Part shown: positions 15,713-24,928 of the stretch, one piece after another | How the letters are laid out: each line of letters opens with the position of its first letter | Position numbering within the stretch: position 1 is the first letter of the stretch | From: Singulisphaera acidiphila DSM 18658 | GTDB lineage: Bacteria > Planctomycetota > Planctomycetia > Isosphaerales > Isosphaeraceae | Length of the DNA: 64,000 bases | Assembly: GCF_000242455.2 (NCBI RefSeq) | Contig: NC_019892.1 | Coordinates: 4,340,001 to 4,404,000 of the forward strand | Direction of reading: 5' to 3' | The notes under the pieces: generated by a model | Told to the model about the DNA's origin: nothing | Seen by the model: the letters and a program-made list of their open reading frames with translations, nothing else | The model's database searches: none | Made by a program: the position numbers and the translations under genes

Positions 15713-18277
15713 TCAGAATGCGTCTTGCGCAATCACCTCGCCGCCGTTGCGCGTAATCAGGGCCCTCAGAATCAAGGGGTTGATCGTGACTTTGATGAAG
15801 CGAACGGACCCGTCGAGGAAAAGGACATTGAAACCACCCGCAAAGTGTCCGCCCAGCATGCCGAGCAAGTTCTTGACATTGGCCGGATCGGCGTTGGCCG
15901 CAAACGGGATCTCCTCATCCGGCTTGGTCCAGACGACGGCCTCCTTCGCCTCCACGATACCAAGTGTGTTTGAGGTTCCGTCGATGACGGCCTGGAGTCG
16001 AACGCCCGTCCCGTCCTTTTGCTCGCTCTCAAACAATGCCGACTGGCCGGAGAAACCGCGATAGTACGTCTTGCCCGGCTCGGCCTTGGCACCCGGGATG
16101 GCGAAAACGGGAGGCATCCGGGCGATGAGAGGCTTGTTGTGGGGGCTGTCCCACGGTTCATCCTGTTTAAACTCGTTGTAGAGCGCGACCTGGTCCAGGT
16201 AGGGAAGGATCGCCACCCGCCAGCTTAGCAGCGGTTTTTTGTTCTTGCCGTAGGTTGCCTGCGGCGGGAAGAAGTCATTTGTGGAATGGAAGTTGTGCAT
16301 CGCGAGGCCGATCTGCTTCAGGTTATTTACCGACTGGCTGCGCTGCGCGGCGGCGCGGGCCGACTGGGTCGCCGGCAAGAGCACGGCCACGGCCGCCGGA
16401 GCCAAAGCCAACGGGTTTAACGTGGGGAAGGCCTCGCGCGTGGTGTATTCCACCGCTTGATCGTCGACCGCGAGCGCGAACAGCGACGGGAACAGGAACG
16501 GGCGCAGCTCTTCGGGAGTCGGGATCTTGTCAGGATCGAGTTCGAACCCAGTGACGGAGCTTCCCACCGGCCTCGGCATCCCACCGAATAGGCCCTGCTG
16601 TGGCATGGGTTGGCGAAACTGAGGGCCCATTCGCCGGGCCAAGACGAATGTCTGTCCCCATTGAATCAGCAGAGGGAAGTTGGCGATCATCTCAGGCAAG
16701 AGCGAGCGGCGCTCGTCGATCACGCTCGCCATGATCGCGCGGCGGGGGAGTCGGTCGAGGGTGGAAGCCAAAGGATCAGAGGCCGGCAGTAGGGCACCAC
16801 GTTCCTGAAGCTCCAGAGTCGCTCGGGCATCTTCCGGATTACTGGCTAAAATGAGCGTCGTCTTCCCCATGATGAAGGTCGGCCGGAATCCGGCCGGGAA
16901 TGGGGCGACGGACGGTGAGATCGACACCGAGTAGCCGTGATCGATACCCTTCAGAGGATGGATCCGGACGGGCGGAGGCTTCGTGTTCGCCTCGAACCGA
17001 TCCCGGAAGTAGGCTTGCGACTTGATCACGGCGCCGTCGAGGAGCTTGGCGAACGCCGCCGGGTCCTTCACTTCGAGAATCGCCGCATATCTTGGTGTTC
17101 GGAGAAAGCCCTGTGCCAGCCCCGCCAGCGCCTGGATCGGCGCATCACCTCGGGTCGGCAGGAAAAAGTAGGTCGCCTTGGCTCCGAGTTGAGCCAGGAG
17201 GTCATCGCGAATCCGCAGGCCGGTCACATTGCGGAACGCGATCTCTGACGACTCGAGCGAATTGCGGCCGGCGGGGTTCGACGCGGCGAGCCCGGCCACG
17301 AAACGGTCGTAGACCCCTCCGAGATCGACCGAGAAGGCAGTGACTCCCGCCAGGCCCGGCGGGAGTGAGGCAAGGCTCGCGCGGTCAAAGGTCGGCTGAT
17401 CGAAGAGAGCGAGCAACCCCGAGCGCGGGGCAGGGGCCACCAGCCGGGTGACCGTCATCAGCGCATCCCCTTGAATCCCCCAGCGGTATTCGATCTGCTT
17501 GACTCGGTCGAGGCCGATCGCAGCGGCCTGGGGAGGCAGTGGGGGAAAAGCAGAGAGATCGGCGAAGGCCAGGCCGATCGGAGTAAACCCGTCAGTGACT
17601 CGCGACAGCGCTACCCGCTCGGGGTGGCCGGTCGCGTCGGGGCGTCCCCCATCGAGAGCTTCGATCATGAGGTCGGCCCCCTCCGGGGAGAGCAGGCTGA
17701 GGGCAATATCCTCCCCTTCCAACCACCAGGCGACTCGACGCTCCGGCCCCCCTTCCATCGAGAGCGTTCGGCCTTTGGACTTGCCGACCGACTCCGGTTT
17801 CTCATCGGGGTTCCGTGCGGCCGCGATCAACTTCTCGACAACCTCTCGCGTCTTCCCCTTTCCCCCGCCTCGAATCACGGCACCGACCCAGACCCGGCGC
17901 GGTTGACCGGGACCGGGGTTCCGGACGACACCAACGGCGAAACCATGTCGAATCGCATGCTCGGCCAGAAGCCACATTTCTCCTGCTTCGAGCGGCGTCA
18001 TCGACCTGGTCCGCCCGGCGAGTTGGACGAAGACGCTTTCAAACATGGCACCGGCGGGAGTCTCATTCAAGAGCCGGTAGGCCGCCGTCTTCCGCCAGAG
18101 CTCGCCGTGGGCGTCGAGTCCGTCAAACTCAGCGTAGGCGGCCAGGTCCTGCCTCGGGAAATAACGGGCCAAAGGCACGGCCTCGGCGGCCTCCAAAAAT
18201 GGGGACGCCGTCAGAAGAACCGCGACACCAGCCCAGAACCGCAAGCGAATCTTTATGCAGCCAGACACCGATTTCAT
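15713..18277 (-). CDS. Large secreted protein ending in a DUF1559 domain
   Basis: An 854-aa protein with a normal signal peptide (KIRLRFWAGVAVLLTASPFLEA) in place of the prepilin leader seen in most DUF1559 proteins. GGGAGG precedes the start. Residues ~35-610 form an unrecognised region rich in beta strands, with two similar halves suggested by LVAPAPRSGLLALF and YAAILEVKDPAAFAKLL. The DUF1559 core begins at about 655 (SVNNLKQIGLAMHNFHSTNDFFPPQ). It continues through LSWRVAILPYLDQ and DGTSNTLGIVEAKEAV and ends with FLFLDGSVRFIK and NGGEVIAQDAF, the family's C-terminal signature. It is 300 bases downstream of the thioredoxin-fusion gene on the same strand. Surface or periplasmic location is likely, function unknown. 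Confidence 0.85.
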   Translation of the reverse strand: MKSVSGCIKIRLRFWAGVAVLLTASPFLEAAEAVPLARYFPRQDLAAYAEFDGLDAHGELWRKTAAYRLLNETPAGAMFESVFVQLAGRTRSMTPLEAGEMWLLAEHAIRHGFAVGVVRNPGPGQPRRVWVGAVIRGGGKGKTREVVEKLIAAARNPDEKPESVGKSKGRTLSMEGGPERRVAWWLEGEDIALSLLSPEGADLMIEALDGGRPDATGHPERVALSRVTDGFTPIGLAFADLSAFPPLPPQAAAIGLDRVKQIEYRWGIQGDALMTVTRLVAPAPRSGLLALFDQPTFDRASLASLPPGLAGVTAFSVDLGGVYDRFVAGLAASNPAGRNSLESSEIAFRNVTGLRIRDDLLAQLGAKATYFFLPTRGDAPIQALAGLAQGFLRTPRYAAILEVKDPAAFAKLLDGAVIKSQAYFRDRFEANTKPPPVRIHPLKGIDHGYSVSISPSVAPFPAGFRPTFIMGKTTLILASNPEDARATLELQERGALLPASDPLASTLDRLPRRAIMASVIDERRSLLPEMIANFPLLIQWGQTFVLARRMGPQFRQPMPQQGLFGGMPRPVGSSVTGFELDPDKIPTPEELRPFLFPSLFALAVDDQAVEYTTREAFPTLNPLALAPAAVAVLLPATQSARAAAQRSQSVNNLKQIGLAMHNFHSTNDFFPPQATYGKNKKPLLSWRVAILPYLDQVALYNEFKQDEPWDSPHNKPLIARMPPVFAIPGAKAEPGKTYYRGFSGQSALFESEQKDGTGVRLQAVIDGTSNTLGIVEAKEAVVWTKPDEEIPFAANADPANVKNLLGMLGGHFAGGFNVLFLDGSVRFIKVTINPLILRALITRNGGEVIAQDAF

Positions 18278-18577
18278 AACGCAATCCTCCCTGGAACGGT
18301 TTGAGGTAGAGCGATGCAGAGCAGAATCAACTCACCACTCAAGCCACAAGCTCATTGGGATTTTCCTCCCCTGAGACCGGGGACGACCCGTCCACAATCG
18401 ATTATCAATTAACCAAGATTTCAATCAATCAATAAACAAGAGTAGACAGGGTGCCAGCGATCCCTGGGAAACGGGAGGGGGGAAGGCAATCCGAGGTCAC
18501 TTTGCAATCAGGGCCGAACTTGCAACTCAGGGCGTTCATTCTCAAGGTGAACGGGGCCGGGGGCCTGGCTGCCCCCG
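18278..18577. other. Gap with AT-rich tract and hairpin
   Basis: This 300-base stretch upstream of the 854-aa gene has an AT-rich tract at about 18395-18440 (atcaatcaataaacaag) that probably holds its promoter. A GC hairpin (GGGGGC 18559-18564 / GCCCCC 18571-18576) directly follows the stop of the upstream gene and may partly terminate it. The DUF1559 gene thus looks able to be transcribed separately from the block above it. Confidence 0.45.
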
Positions 18578-21559
18578 TTATTTCGCTGGCTCCTTCGGAT
18601 CCGTCCCCCCGCTTACCGGCGTTTTCTTCGCATCAGGCCCACCCAAAGTCGCCTGAATCGCCTCGCGAAGTTGATCGCCAAGGTGAGGGCCACCGCCGAC
18701 GAAGAGGCGGGTGACGTTTCCCTCGCGGTCGATGATCACGGTCTGGGGAATGGCGTTGGCCTTGTATTTTTCAGCCACGGCCCCGTCCTTATCAAGGGCG
18801 ACGGTCAGGTTCAGCTTATGCCGTTCGAGCATCGCCGAGATCTCCTTGGGCGACTCCTGGAGGTTCACGGCGACGAGCATCACCCCTTGGTCGCGGAACT
18901 CACCCGTGACCTTCTCGACTTGCGGCATGGCTTGGAGGCAGGGGCCGCACCAGGTGGCCCAGAAGTCGAGCACGACCACTTTCCCCTTGGCATCCGCCAG
19001 GCGGAACGTCTTACCCCCGAGCTGCTCGAGGGAGAAGTCGGGGGCCGGCTTACCGACCAGAGGGGAAGAGAGGCCCGATGAGCCGCCCCCGCCGGAAGCC
19101 CCACCGCCGTCGTCCTCCGTCACCTTAGGCTCGGGGGCATCCGTGAGCAACCAGCGCTGAAAGGTAAGCTGGGCAGCCTCTTTTTCGATCGCCTTACCAA
19201 TCAGCAACTGGTCGACCTCATCGAGACGTACCCGGCACTCACCGAGGACACGGCTGGTCCCGGTGAGCGTGTCCCCCTCGAACCGATCGGGCGTGAACGT
19301 CAGGCGAACGCCGTCCTTGCGCAACGCCTGCACAAGTAATTCTTCATCGATTTTGGCCGGTTCTTGTTGTTGAAGGGCAGGGTCCTTGCCGGCCTCGAGG
19401 TCCTCGGCCTGCAGCCAGATGATCCGGGCGACTCGGTCGCGCGGGAGCGTCTTGACCTCGAGCCGAACCTCGACCTGGAGCGATTTCTCGTCCATCCCGA
19501 CCACGCGACCTCGCAGGTAGTCGCCATTCTTGGATCGGATCAAGTGGGTGGGCGGGCTCCCTTTCTGAACACGAGGAAGCGTGAGCAAGCGTTCGCGTTT
19601 GGCCTTGTTCAGGCGCACCGGGATAATCGGCTCTTCAGAGAGTTCCACGGCCTTGATCTTCTCGTGGGGCACAAACGCATCTTTGCTGTGGCTGGTGCGA
19701 ATGGTCACCCCTTTCTCGTCGATCTTCGTGACCTCCGCCGGGATGATGTCGCCGGTCCGAAGGTAGAGCGCCCTGCGCCCGGGCGCGGCGGTATCGGCAT
19801 TGGCACCGACATCGGCCTTCGTCGGACTCGCAACGGCCGGACGGCCTTGAGCCGCGCCGGCAAACGCCATGATGAATCCCTGAAGCCCCCCCTGGGGAGC
19901 CGCCGGTTGCGGTGGCGGGATCGGTTGAATCACGAACGGGGCGTTGACCACTTGAACCCGGTTCCCTTCGCGAATCGTCGTCACCCTTGGCGCCGTAACC
20001 GTGACCGGGGCCGGCTCCTTGTAGAGGATCCGGCCGGACGCCATACCGGCGAGGAGCGTACTGGCCGTGGCGCTTCCATTGGGCTGCCACGTCAGGCAGC
20101 TCACCCCCGATTCGCTTTTGCCGTCGACGAGCCGACCGATGAGCCGAACCCCGTCCATCTCGAGGCGAGGCGTGGATGGGGGGTTCGCCACGGAAGCGTC
20201 TTGAGAATGGTTCGCGACCAGGGAGCGCAGGCGGTCGATCGGCAGCCGCACCGGCTCCTCAACCCCTGGAATCTTCAGCATCAAAGCATCCTTCACCACT
20301 CCAACCAAGTCGCCACTGAGCCGTGAGCCTTCCTGAAGGAGGAGATTGATCGGTCGGGCTGGGATCTCGGTCAAGTGAGAGAAGGTCAACCGGGCCGTCT
20401 CATCAAGGGGGATCCGCGACTCCTTGTCTCCCTCGGAAACGACGAACGACTTCGACTCGGCATCGAACCGAATTCCCTTGGCCGAGAGGTTCGAGCCGTC
20501 AGTGCGGCGAAGGTTCGGGCCGTCCGGCAGCGGCTCGCGGAGCAACTCACCGTTCCATCGGGTGATCTCGAGCCGTTCGAGCCGCACGTCCCCTTTCTTG
20601 TTCTCCAGTTGAAAGCCGGCCAGCACATGCGGCTTTGATGCGGCCACGTTCAACTCGGCCAGCGGCTTGCCGTCCGGAGAGTCGACGATGAGCCTGCCGC
20701 GCTCGTCGTCGAAGTAGACTCTCAAATGAACATGCCCCGGCCCCGCGTCCAGTTTGCCCAGGGAAGCCACGTCGGCCTCTTTCGGCGTTTCCCGCTGAAC
20801 AACCAATTCCTGTTCCCAGACCTCGAACCGGAACGGATTCTCCTCTTTTTTCACGTCGCCGCCGCGAAGGCCGACCCCACCAAGAGTGAGCACAAAGTCG
20901 GGCTGATTCTTCCAGGAGAGTTCGAACTCGATGACCGCCCGCGCAGGGAGGGGGATATCGCTGGTGATCGAGGCTCCCTCCTGGTCCGTCATCAACGCGC
21001 CTGATTCCTCGCGCCAGGCCTTGGGGCCGCCGTCCGGCGACGGAGTCCAGCCGGTCAGCCCGGTGGGACCGAGATAGACCAGGTCGGCGCGACCTTGCCA
21101 GCGTTCGAGCCGCAGCAGATGAGAACGCTGGATGCGGAGCCGGCCAATCCGAGGCAGATCCAGTTCGGCCTCTTTGTCATCGAGCATGACCAGGGTTCCG
21201 AACACGACGTCGCCCCCCGAGAGCTCGATCCGAAAGGCTCCCTCAGGCACGACAACCTGCGTAGGGGCCGGAGCTTGCATCGTGTCGATCGACTTGAGGT
21301 TGAAGTCAAACGGAGAGGTGAAGGCGTTCCCTTGCCAGCGGAGCATCCCCGGCCGATCCGTCTCGCGGAACTTGCCCGCCACGAAACCACCGTCGGCCAG
21401 GTGAAGCACATAATTCGCAGGTGAACCGGCCACAGGTTCATCCGCCAGTCCGACGGAGCCGGTCGCCAAGGCGCTGGCGAAAGCTCCGACGAACACGATC
21501 CATCGCAGGAGGCCGTGGATGCGGGTCCCCATCGTCGAGGGCGGACGGCTGTAGCGCAT
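18578..21559 (-). CDS. Secreted multi-repeat protein fused to a C-terminal TlpA-type thioredoxin
   Basis: A 993-aa protein. The start at 21559 is preferred for AAAGGGACG upstream; an in-frame ATG at 21598 overlaps the previous gene by 11 bases but lacks a binding site. A signal peptide spans ~residues 15-40. At least five short strand-rich repeats share the pattern G-(D/G)-x-(V/L)-x-G-x-(L/V) followed ~25 residues later by (I/L)-x-x-(I/L): LADGGFVAGKF, LSGGDVVFGTL, LQEGSRLSGDLVG, LRTGDIIPAEV, KNGDYLRGRVVG. A LamG-like beta domain lies at ~175-330. The last ~160 residues are an AhpC/TSA-TlpA thioredoxin with DFWATWCGPC and a cis-Pro region NAIPQTVIID. It is 28 bases below the cyclase-fold gene. 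Probably a periplasmic scaffold with a disulfide-reducing head; partner unknown. Confidence 0.83.
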   Translation of the reverse strand: MRYSRPPSTMGTRIHGLLRWIVFVGAFASALATGSVGLADEPVAGSPANYVLHLADGGFVAGKFRETDRPGMLRWQGNAFTSPFDFNLKSIDTMQAPAPTQVVVPEGAFRIELSGGDVVFGTLVMLDDKEAELDLPRIGRLRIQRSHLLRLERWQGRADLVYLGPTGLTGWTPSPDGGPKAWREESGALMTDQEGASITSDIPLPARAVIEFELSWKNQPDFVLTLGGVGLRGGDVKKEENPFRFEVWEQELVVQRETPKEADVASLGKLDAGPGHVHLRVYFDDERGRLIVDSPDGKPLAELNVAASKPHVLAGFQLENKKGDVRLERLEITRWNGELLREPLPDGPNLRRTDGSNLSAKGIRFDAESKSFVVSEGDKESRIPLDETARLTFSHLTEIPARPINLLLQEGSRLSGDLVGVVKDALMLKIPGVEEPVRLPIDRLRSLVANHSQDASVANPPSTPRLEMDGVRLIGRLVDGKSESGVSCLTWQPNGSATASTLLAGMASGRILYKEPAPVTVTAPRVTTIREGNRVQVVNAPFVIQPIPPPQPAAPQGGLQGFIMAFAGAAQGRPAVASPTKADVGANADTAAPGRRALYLRTGDIIPAEVTKIDEKGVTIRTSHSKDAFVPHEKIKAVELSEEPIIPVRLNKAKRERLLTLPRVQKGSPPTHLIRSKNGDYLRGRVVGMDEKSLQVEVRLEVKTLPRDRVARIIWLQAEDLEAGKDPALQQQEPAKIDEELLVQALRKDGVRLTFTPDRFEGDTLTGTSRVLGECRVRLDEVDQLLIGKAIEKEAAQLTFQRWLLTDAPEPKVTEDDGGGASGGGGSSGLSSPLVGKPAPDFSLEQLGGKTFRLADAKGKVVVLDFWATWCGPCLQAMPQVEKVTGEFRDQGVMLVAVNLQESPKEISAMLERHKLNLTVALDKDGAVAEKYKANAIPQTVIIDREGNVTRLFVGGGPHLGDQLREAIQATLGGPDAKKTPVSGGTDPKEPAK

Positions 21560-21587
21560 GGGTGAACGTCCCTTTGCGATTTTAGTT

Positions 21588-22682
21588 TTATCGTTCATAG
21601 ATAGGCAAAAATCGATAATTGAGAGCAAGAGCCAGTAACGACATGGACGTACTGAACGACGGCCCCCACTGACCTTGGAAGCTGCCGTCGGGGCGTTGCG
21701 CCTGCTTCAATTGCCGGATGACCATCTTGTTCCATTTTTCCCAAGCGGCGGTGTCGCCTTGAAAGAGGGCCTGGGCCTGATAGTACCGCCCGTACTCGGG
21801 ATAGCCCGGCACCGGCTGTTCCATCCGTTCCTTGCTGTGGTCAAGCGTCGCCTTGAATTCGGTCAGATCCTTGCGCCTGGCTACGGCGTAGACCAAGGTC
21901 GCGATCGCCGAGCGCGCCGTCGAGTCGCCAAACCCGCCCATCCCGCCGGCGTAGGCGACGAACCCGTTCGACGAGGTCATCGACTTGAAGTAGCCGACAG
22001 CTCGATCGATCGCCTCATCGGGGATCTCGATCCCAGCGTTGCGGGCCGCGAGCAGACCGACCATGACCGCTCCGCTGACCGACGTGTCGGCGTCGGTCGA
22101 TTCCGGCGAGTACCGCCAGGCCCCGAGCGGGTTCTTCTTCTGCGAGGTCAGAGCAGCGCGAACGGCCAGTTCCAGAGCCTGGCCGATCGAACGCTTTCCC
22201 TTCGGGTCTGGCCAGAGGTTCCGCTCGTCCACCGCACCATAGGCCTCGGCCAGGCCAAGCATCGCAAATCCGTGATGGTACATGCTGACGCCGAAGTACC
22301 CCGTGTCGGCATTCTGAGCCGTGATGATGTTGCGGAGCGACCGGCGCACGTGATTGCTGTAAGGACCGAAGTTCGGGTCCTCTCCCGAGGCGAGAAACGC
22401 CATGATCGCGAGGCCAGTCGTCCCAGGGCCGATATCTCCCCCTTGGCTCGCCCAGTCGCCGTTTTCCGTTTGCGATGACGCGAGATATTGGAGCCCACGG
22501 TCATACATCTCGCGCACGTCGCGGGGAATCACTTCCCCCGACTTCGCAATGGGCAACTGCGCCTTCGCGTTGCCGGCCAACGCCAGCGTTAGGAGCACGG
22601 CCGCGAGACCGAGTGGAAAGCCGAACCCGCGTCTGACCGTCGTCATCCCGGGAAAAAGGGGAGTCGATTCAAATCGAGCCAT
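21588..22682 (-). CDS. Secreted prenyltransferase/squalene-cyclase-fold repeat protein
   Basis: A 364-aa protein with a signal peptide (FGFPLGLAAVLLTLALAGNAKAQ). ATG 22682 is taken as start (GAGG eight bases away); GTG 22685 and ATG 22646 are alternatives. The mature part is an alpha/alpha toroid. QTENGDWASQGG, DTGYFGVSMYHHGFAMLGLAEA, AWRYSPESTDADTSVSGAVMVGLLAARN and RPDGSFQGQWG are QW-like repeats of the terpene-cyclase/prenyltransferase family. The cyclase DxDD acid motif reads DADT here, so cyclisation chemistry is not certain. These secreted forms are frequent in planctomycetes beside MoxR/vWA clusters; their substrate is unknown. It is part of the minus-strand block. Confidence 0.83.
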   Translation of the reverse strand: MARFESTPLFPGMTTVRRGFGFPLGLAAVLLTLALAGNAKAQLPIAKSGEVIPRDVREMYDRGLQYLASSQTENGDWASQGGDIGPGTTGLAIMAFLASGEDPNFGPYSNHVRRSLRNIITAQNADTGYFGVSMYHHGFAMLGLAEAYGAVDERNLWPDPKGKRSIGQALELAVRAALTSQKKNPLGAWRYSPESTDADTSVSGAVMVGLLAARNAGIEIPDEAIDRAVGYFKSMTSSNGFVAYAGGMGGFGDSTARSAIATLVYAVARRKDLTEFKATLDHSKERMEQPVPGYPEYGRYYQAQALFQGDTAAWEKWNKMVIRQLKQAQRPDGSFQGQWGPSFSTSMSLLALALNYRFLPIYER

Positions 22683-22879
22683 CACCGAGGTCCTCGGAAC
22701 ACGAGTGCGGTTTCATTTGGAGGGAGCACGGATCAAGGAGAGCCAGCCACCTGGCCCGTGCCTGTCTGCGAATCATTTCAATTCAGCGCCAACGGGGCGT
22801 TCCAAATCCGTTCGAGGCAGCCTCTCGGGTCTCCAAACCATGAGAAGCCCAAACCCTGAAAAAAAAGCGGCCGATCTCG

Positions 22880-23788
22880 TCACCTTTCCTGATCGTTCGG
22901 AACCGGTTTCGGAGCTTCGGGGTCGACCGCCACGATCCAACGCTCGGCATCCGGCCCCAGGGGAAAAGCCCCCTGGCTTATAAGAATTTTCTCATATTTC
23001 TTAGCACCCTCGAGTTGAGCGTGGACGAGACGCCATTGCGGCTCTTGAAAGATCGGCTTGATACGGTCCTGGGGCAGCCGAGAGAGTTGGAAGAGCACGG
23101 CGTAGATGTCGTAGTTGCCGAAGATCTTGGGCGGACGCGTCTCCTCGATGATCAGCTTCATGAGCTTCCGGCGCTGGGCGACATCCAGCCCCACGCTATG
23201 GTCCAGGATGGCGAGGACACGACCGATCCTGGCCTCCTGGCTGAGCGCGCGCCGCTGGCGGCCCAGGTTGCCATACTCAACGATCTGACCTTCATCAAGC
23301 GACTTCTTGAGGGTCTTGGTAAAGATCGAGTCCTCGCCGAAGAGCCCCTGGGAAAACGCCTGCCGCAAGGGATTGAGTTGTTGGTAGAAGGCGGCATACT
23401 TTTGCTGATCGTTCCGGACCAGTTGAAACGCCTTTCTCTTTTCCTCAACCTGGTCGAAGAATCGCTTGATATCTCCGCGTGAGGCCAGTTCAAGTTTCTT
23501 CTTCTGAGCGTCAGTCAGCCGGGCCACCTGGTCGACTTCGTCGATTTTCAGCTTCACTAGGGTTTCCAGCCGAGCGAGCGCGGTCGCGGAATTCCTGGCA
23601 TTGCCGAACACCACATGATCGAAGTTGGCTTCCGCGATCATGAACGGCTGCCCAATCCCGGGCATCTGACTGTGGGATTCCTCTTCAACTTCATCGTCGA
23701 GTACTTGCCCCCGGGCGGACGGCCCAAGCTCGGCAGCGAGAAACCCCACGAGGGCCAGCAACAGGCCGAGTCGGAGTGTGCGAATCAT
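22880..23788 (-). CDS. Secreted helical protein of unknown function (paralog of next)
   Basis: A 302-aa protein. The start at 23788 gives a signal peptide (LRLGLLLALVGFLAAELGPSARGQ); the longer frame does not. The mature part is almost all helix. LTDAQKKKLELASRGDIKRFFDQVEEKRKAF at ~90-120 recalls LTxxQ-type (CpxP/Spy-like) helices, and a second such unit is LDVAQRRKLMKLIIEE. The C-terminal part, PPKIFGNYDIYAVLFQLSRLP, is conserved in planctomycete proteins I have seen but cannot name. It appears to be a diverged paralog of the protein encoded 55 bases upstream. The 197-base gap below it is the widest in this part of the block. Confidence 0.75.
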   Translation of the reverse strand: MIRTLRLGLLLALVGFLAAELGPSARGQVLDDEVEEESHSQMPGIGQPFMIAEANFDHVVFGNARNSATALARLETLVKLKIDEVDQVARLTDAQKKKLELASRGDIKRFFDQVEEKRKAFQLVRNDQQKYAAFYQQLNPLRQAFSQGLFGEDSIFTKTLKKSLDEGQIVEYGNLGRQRRALSQEARIGRVLAILDHSVGLDVAQRRKLMKLIIEETRPPKIFGNYDIYAVLFQLSRLPQDRIKPIFQEPQWRLVHAQLEGAKKYEKILISQGAFPLGPDAERWIVAVDPEAPKPVPNDQER

Positions 23789-23843
23789 GGCGGCGTCTCC
23801 ACAGTCAAAGGTCGGAACCAGCCAGCACTCGCGACAGTCAACC

Positions 23844-24770
23844 TCACTTCTTCGGCTCGGGCTCAGGGTCTTTCTTTGCGGCGGCAACCTCGTCTGAGAA
23901 CTCGTCATCCAACGGCTGATCCGCCCCTTGAATATTCAAGCCAAATCCAAGACCACTGGCATTGATCGTCACTTTTTGAAGTCCAGTCCAGATCGTCGTC
24001 TGATTGGCATTCAGGTATTTGACAACGAGAGGGTCGGGAATCATCGGAATGTACTGGTTTTCAAGGTTGAGGGATTGGAGCCCCTGGGTCCACGCCTCGT
24101 CCCAGTGGGATGAGAGTGATCCGCGAATCTGCTCCCGTTGCTCGGCAGAGAGGACGAGAGACAGGTCGAGCCTCACGATCAGGCTCAGGATCGCGGCCCG
24201 CTTCTGTTCCGCCGATCGGGCGTCGAGTTCAACACGATATCGCTCATATTGGCTGGGAGAGAGCTTGGCTTTGACCGCGACAGCCAACGCATCCTGAATG
24301 AACTTACGCGTATCAGGGGTCGCCGGCCGCTCAACCAGCTTCCCCCCCACAACCATGTTGTGGTTCTTCTGCCAGTCCGTGTAAGTCTTTGCCGCCTCAT
24401 CAAGCGCCTTCAGGCCGGCACATGCGATCGACAAACGCTCTTCCTTACTTGGATCGCAAATCACCCGCATGAACAAGTATTCCACCTGGAGAATCGGGCG
24501 AAATTGCCTCGTCCACTGCAAGACCACACCATTCAAGTCTCCACCAATATTCAAGTCTTTATTAAAAATGATCACAGGTGCAGCCAACTGAACTTGTCCC
24601 GGCGCGCGGGCGGGAGCGACAACAGGGATCTCCTTTTTTCCCGAGACGACTGCCTTCGCAGGAGCAAGCTCAACCCGTTCCATACGTATCTGGGCGAAAA
24701 CGAACGCAGGCATGCAGACCGCGAAGGTGACGCCGATCATCGGAACCAGGCGAATGACGCTACTTTTCAT
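23844..24770 (-). CDS. Secreted helical protein of unknown function
   Basis: A 308-aa protein. AGGAGAG sits six bases before ATG 24770, and a signal peptide follows (LVPMIGVTFAVCMPAFVFAQ). Segments LSPSQYERYRVELDARSAEQKRAA and VLSAEQREQIRGSL are LTxxQ-like helical units that also occur in the protein encoded just downstream, so the two are probably paralogs. VEYLFMRVICDPSKEERLSIACAG near residue 115 is a second conserved-looking patch with two Cys that could form a disulfide. The acidic/Lys tail (AAAKKDPEPEPKK) is disordered. It is co-directional within the MoxR/vWA block and may be a periplasmic sensor or chaperone. Confidence 0.73.
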   Translation of the reverse strand: MKSSVIRLVPMIGVTFAVCMPAFVFAQIRMERVELAPAKAVVSGKKEIPVVAPARAPGQVQLAAPVIIFNKDLNIGGDLNGVVLQWTRQFRPILQVEYLFMRVICDPSKEERLSIACAGLKALDEAAKTYTDWQKNHNMVVGGKLVERPATPDTRKFIQDALAVAVKAKLSPSQYERYRVELDARSAEQKRAAILSLIVRLDLSLVLSAEQREQIRGSLSSHWDEAWTQGLQSLNLENQYIPMIPDPLVVKYLNANQTTIWTGLQKVTINASGLGFGLNIQGADQPLDDEFSDEVAAAKKDPEPEPKK

Positions 24771-24928
24771 CGACTCTCCTCGTTTCGACTCGGTACGCGG
24801 TCTGATTCGCATGCCAAGAAATCCAGCACTTCTTTGGGTTTCCGAAACCAGATTCGACTCTGGCACCAAAAGGCATCACCTTCTCACACCCTCTTTTGAG
24901 AAAGTCTCGCCAGAGTCACCATGGCGAG

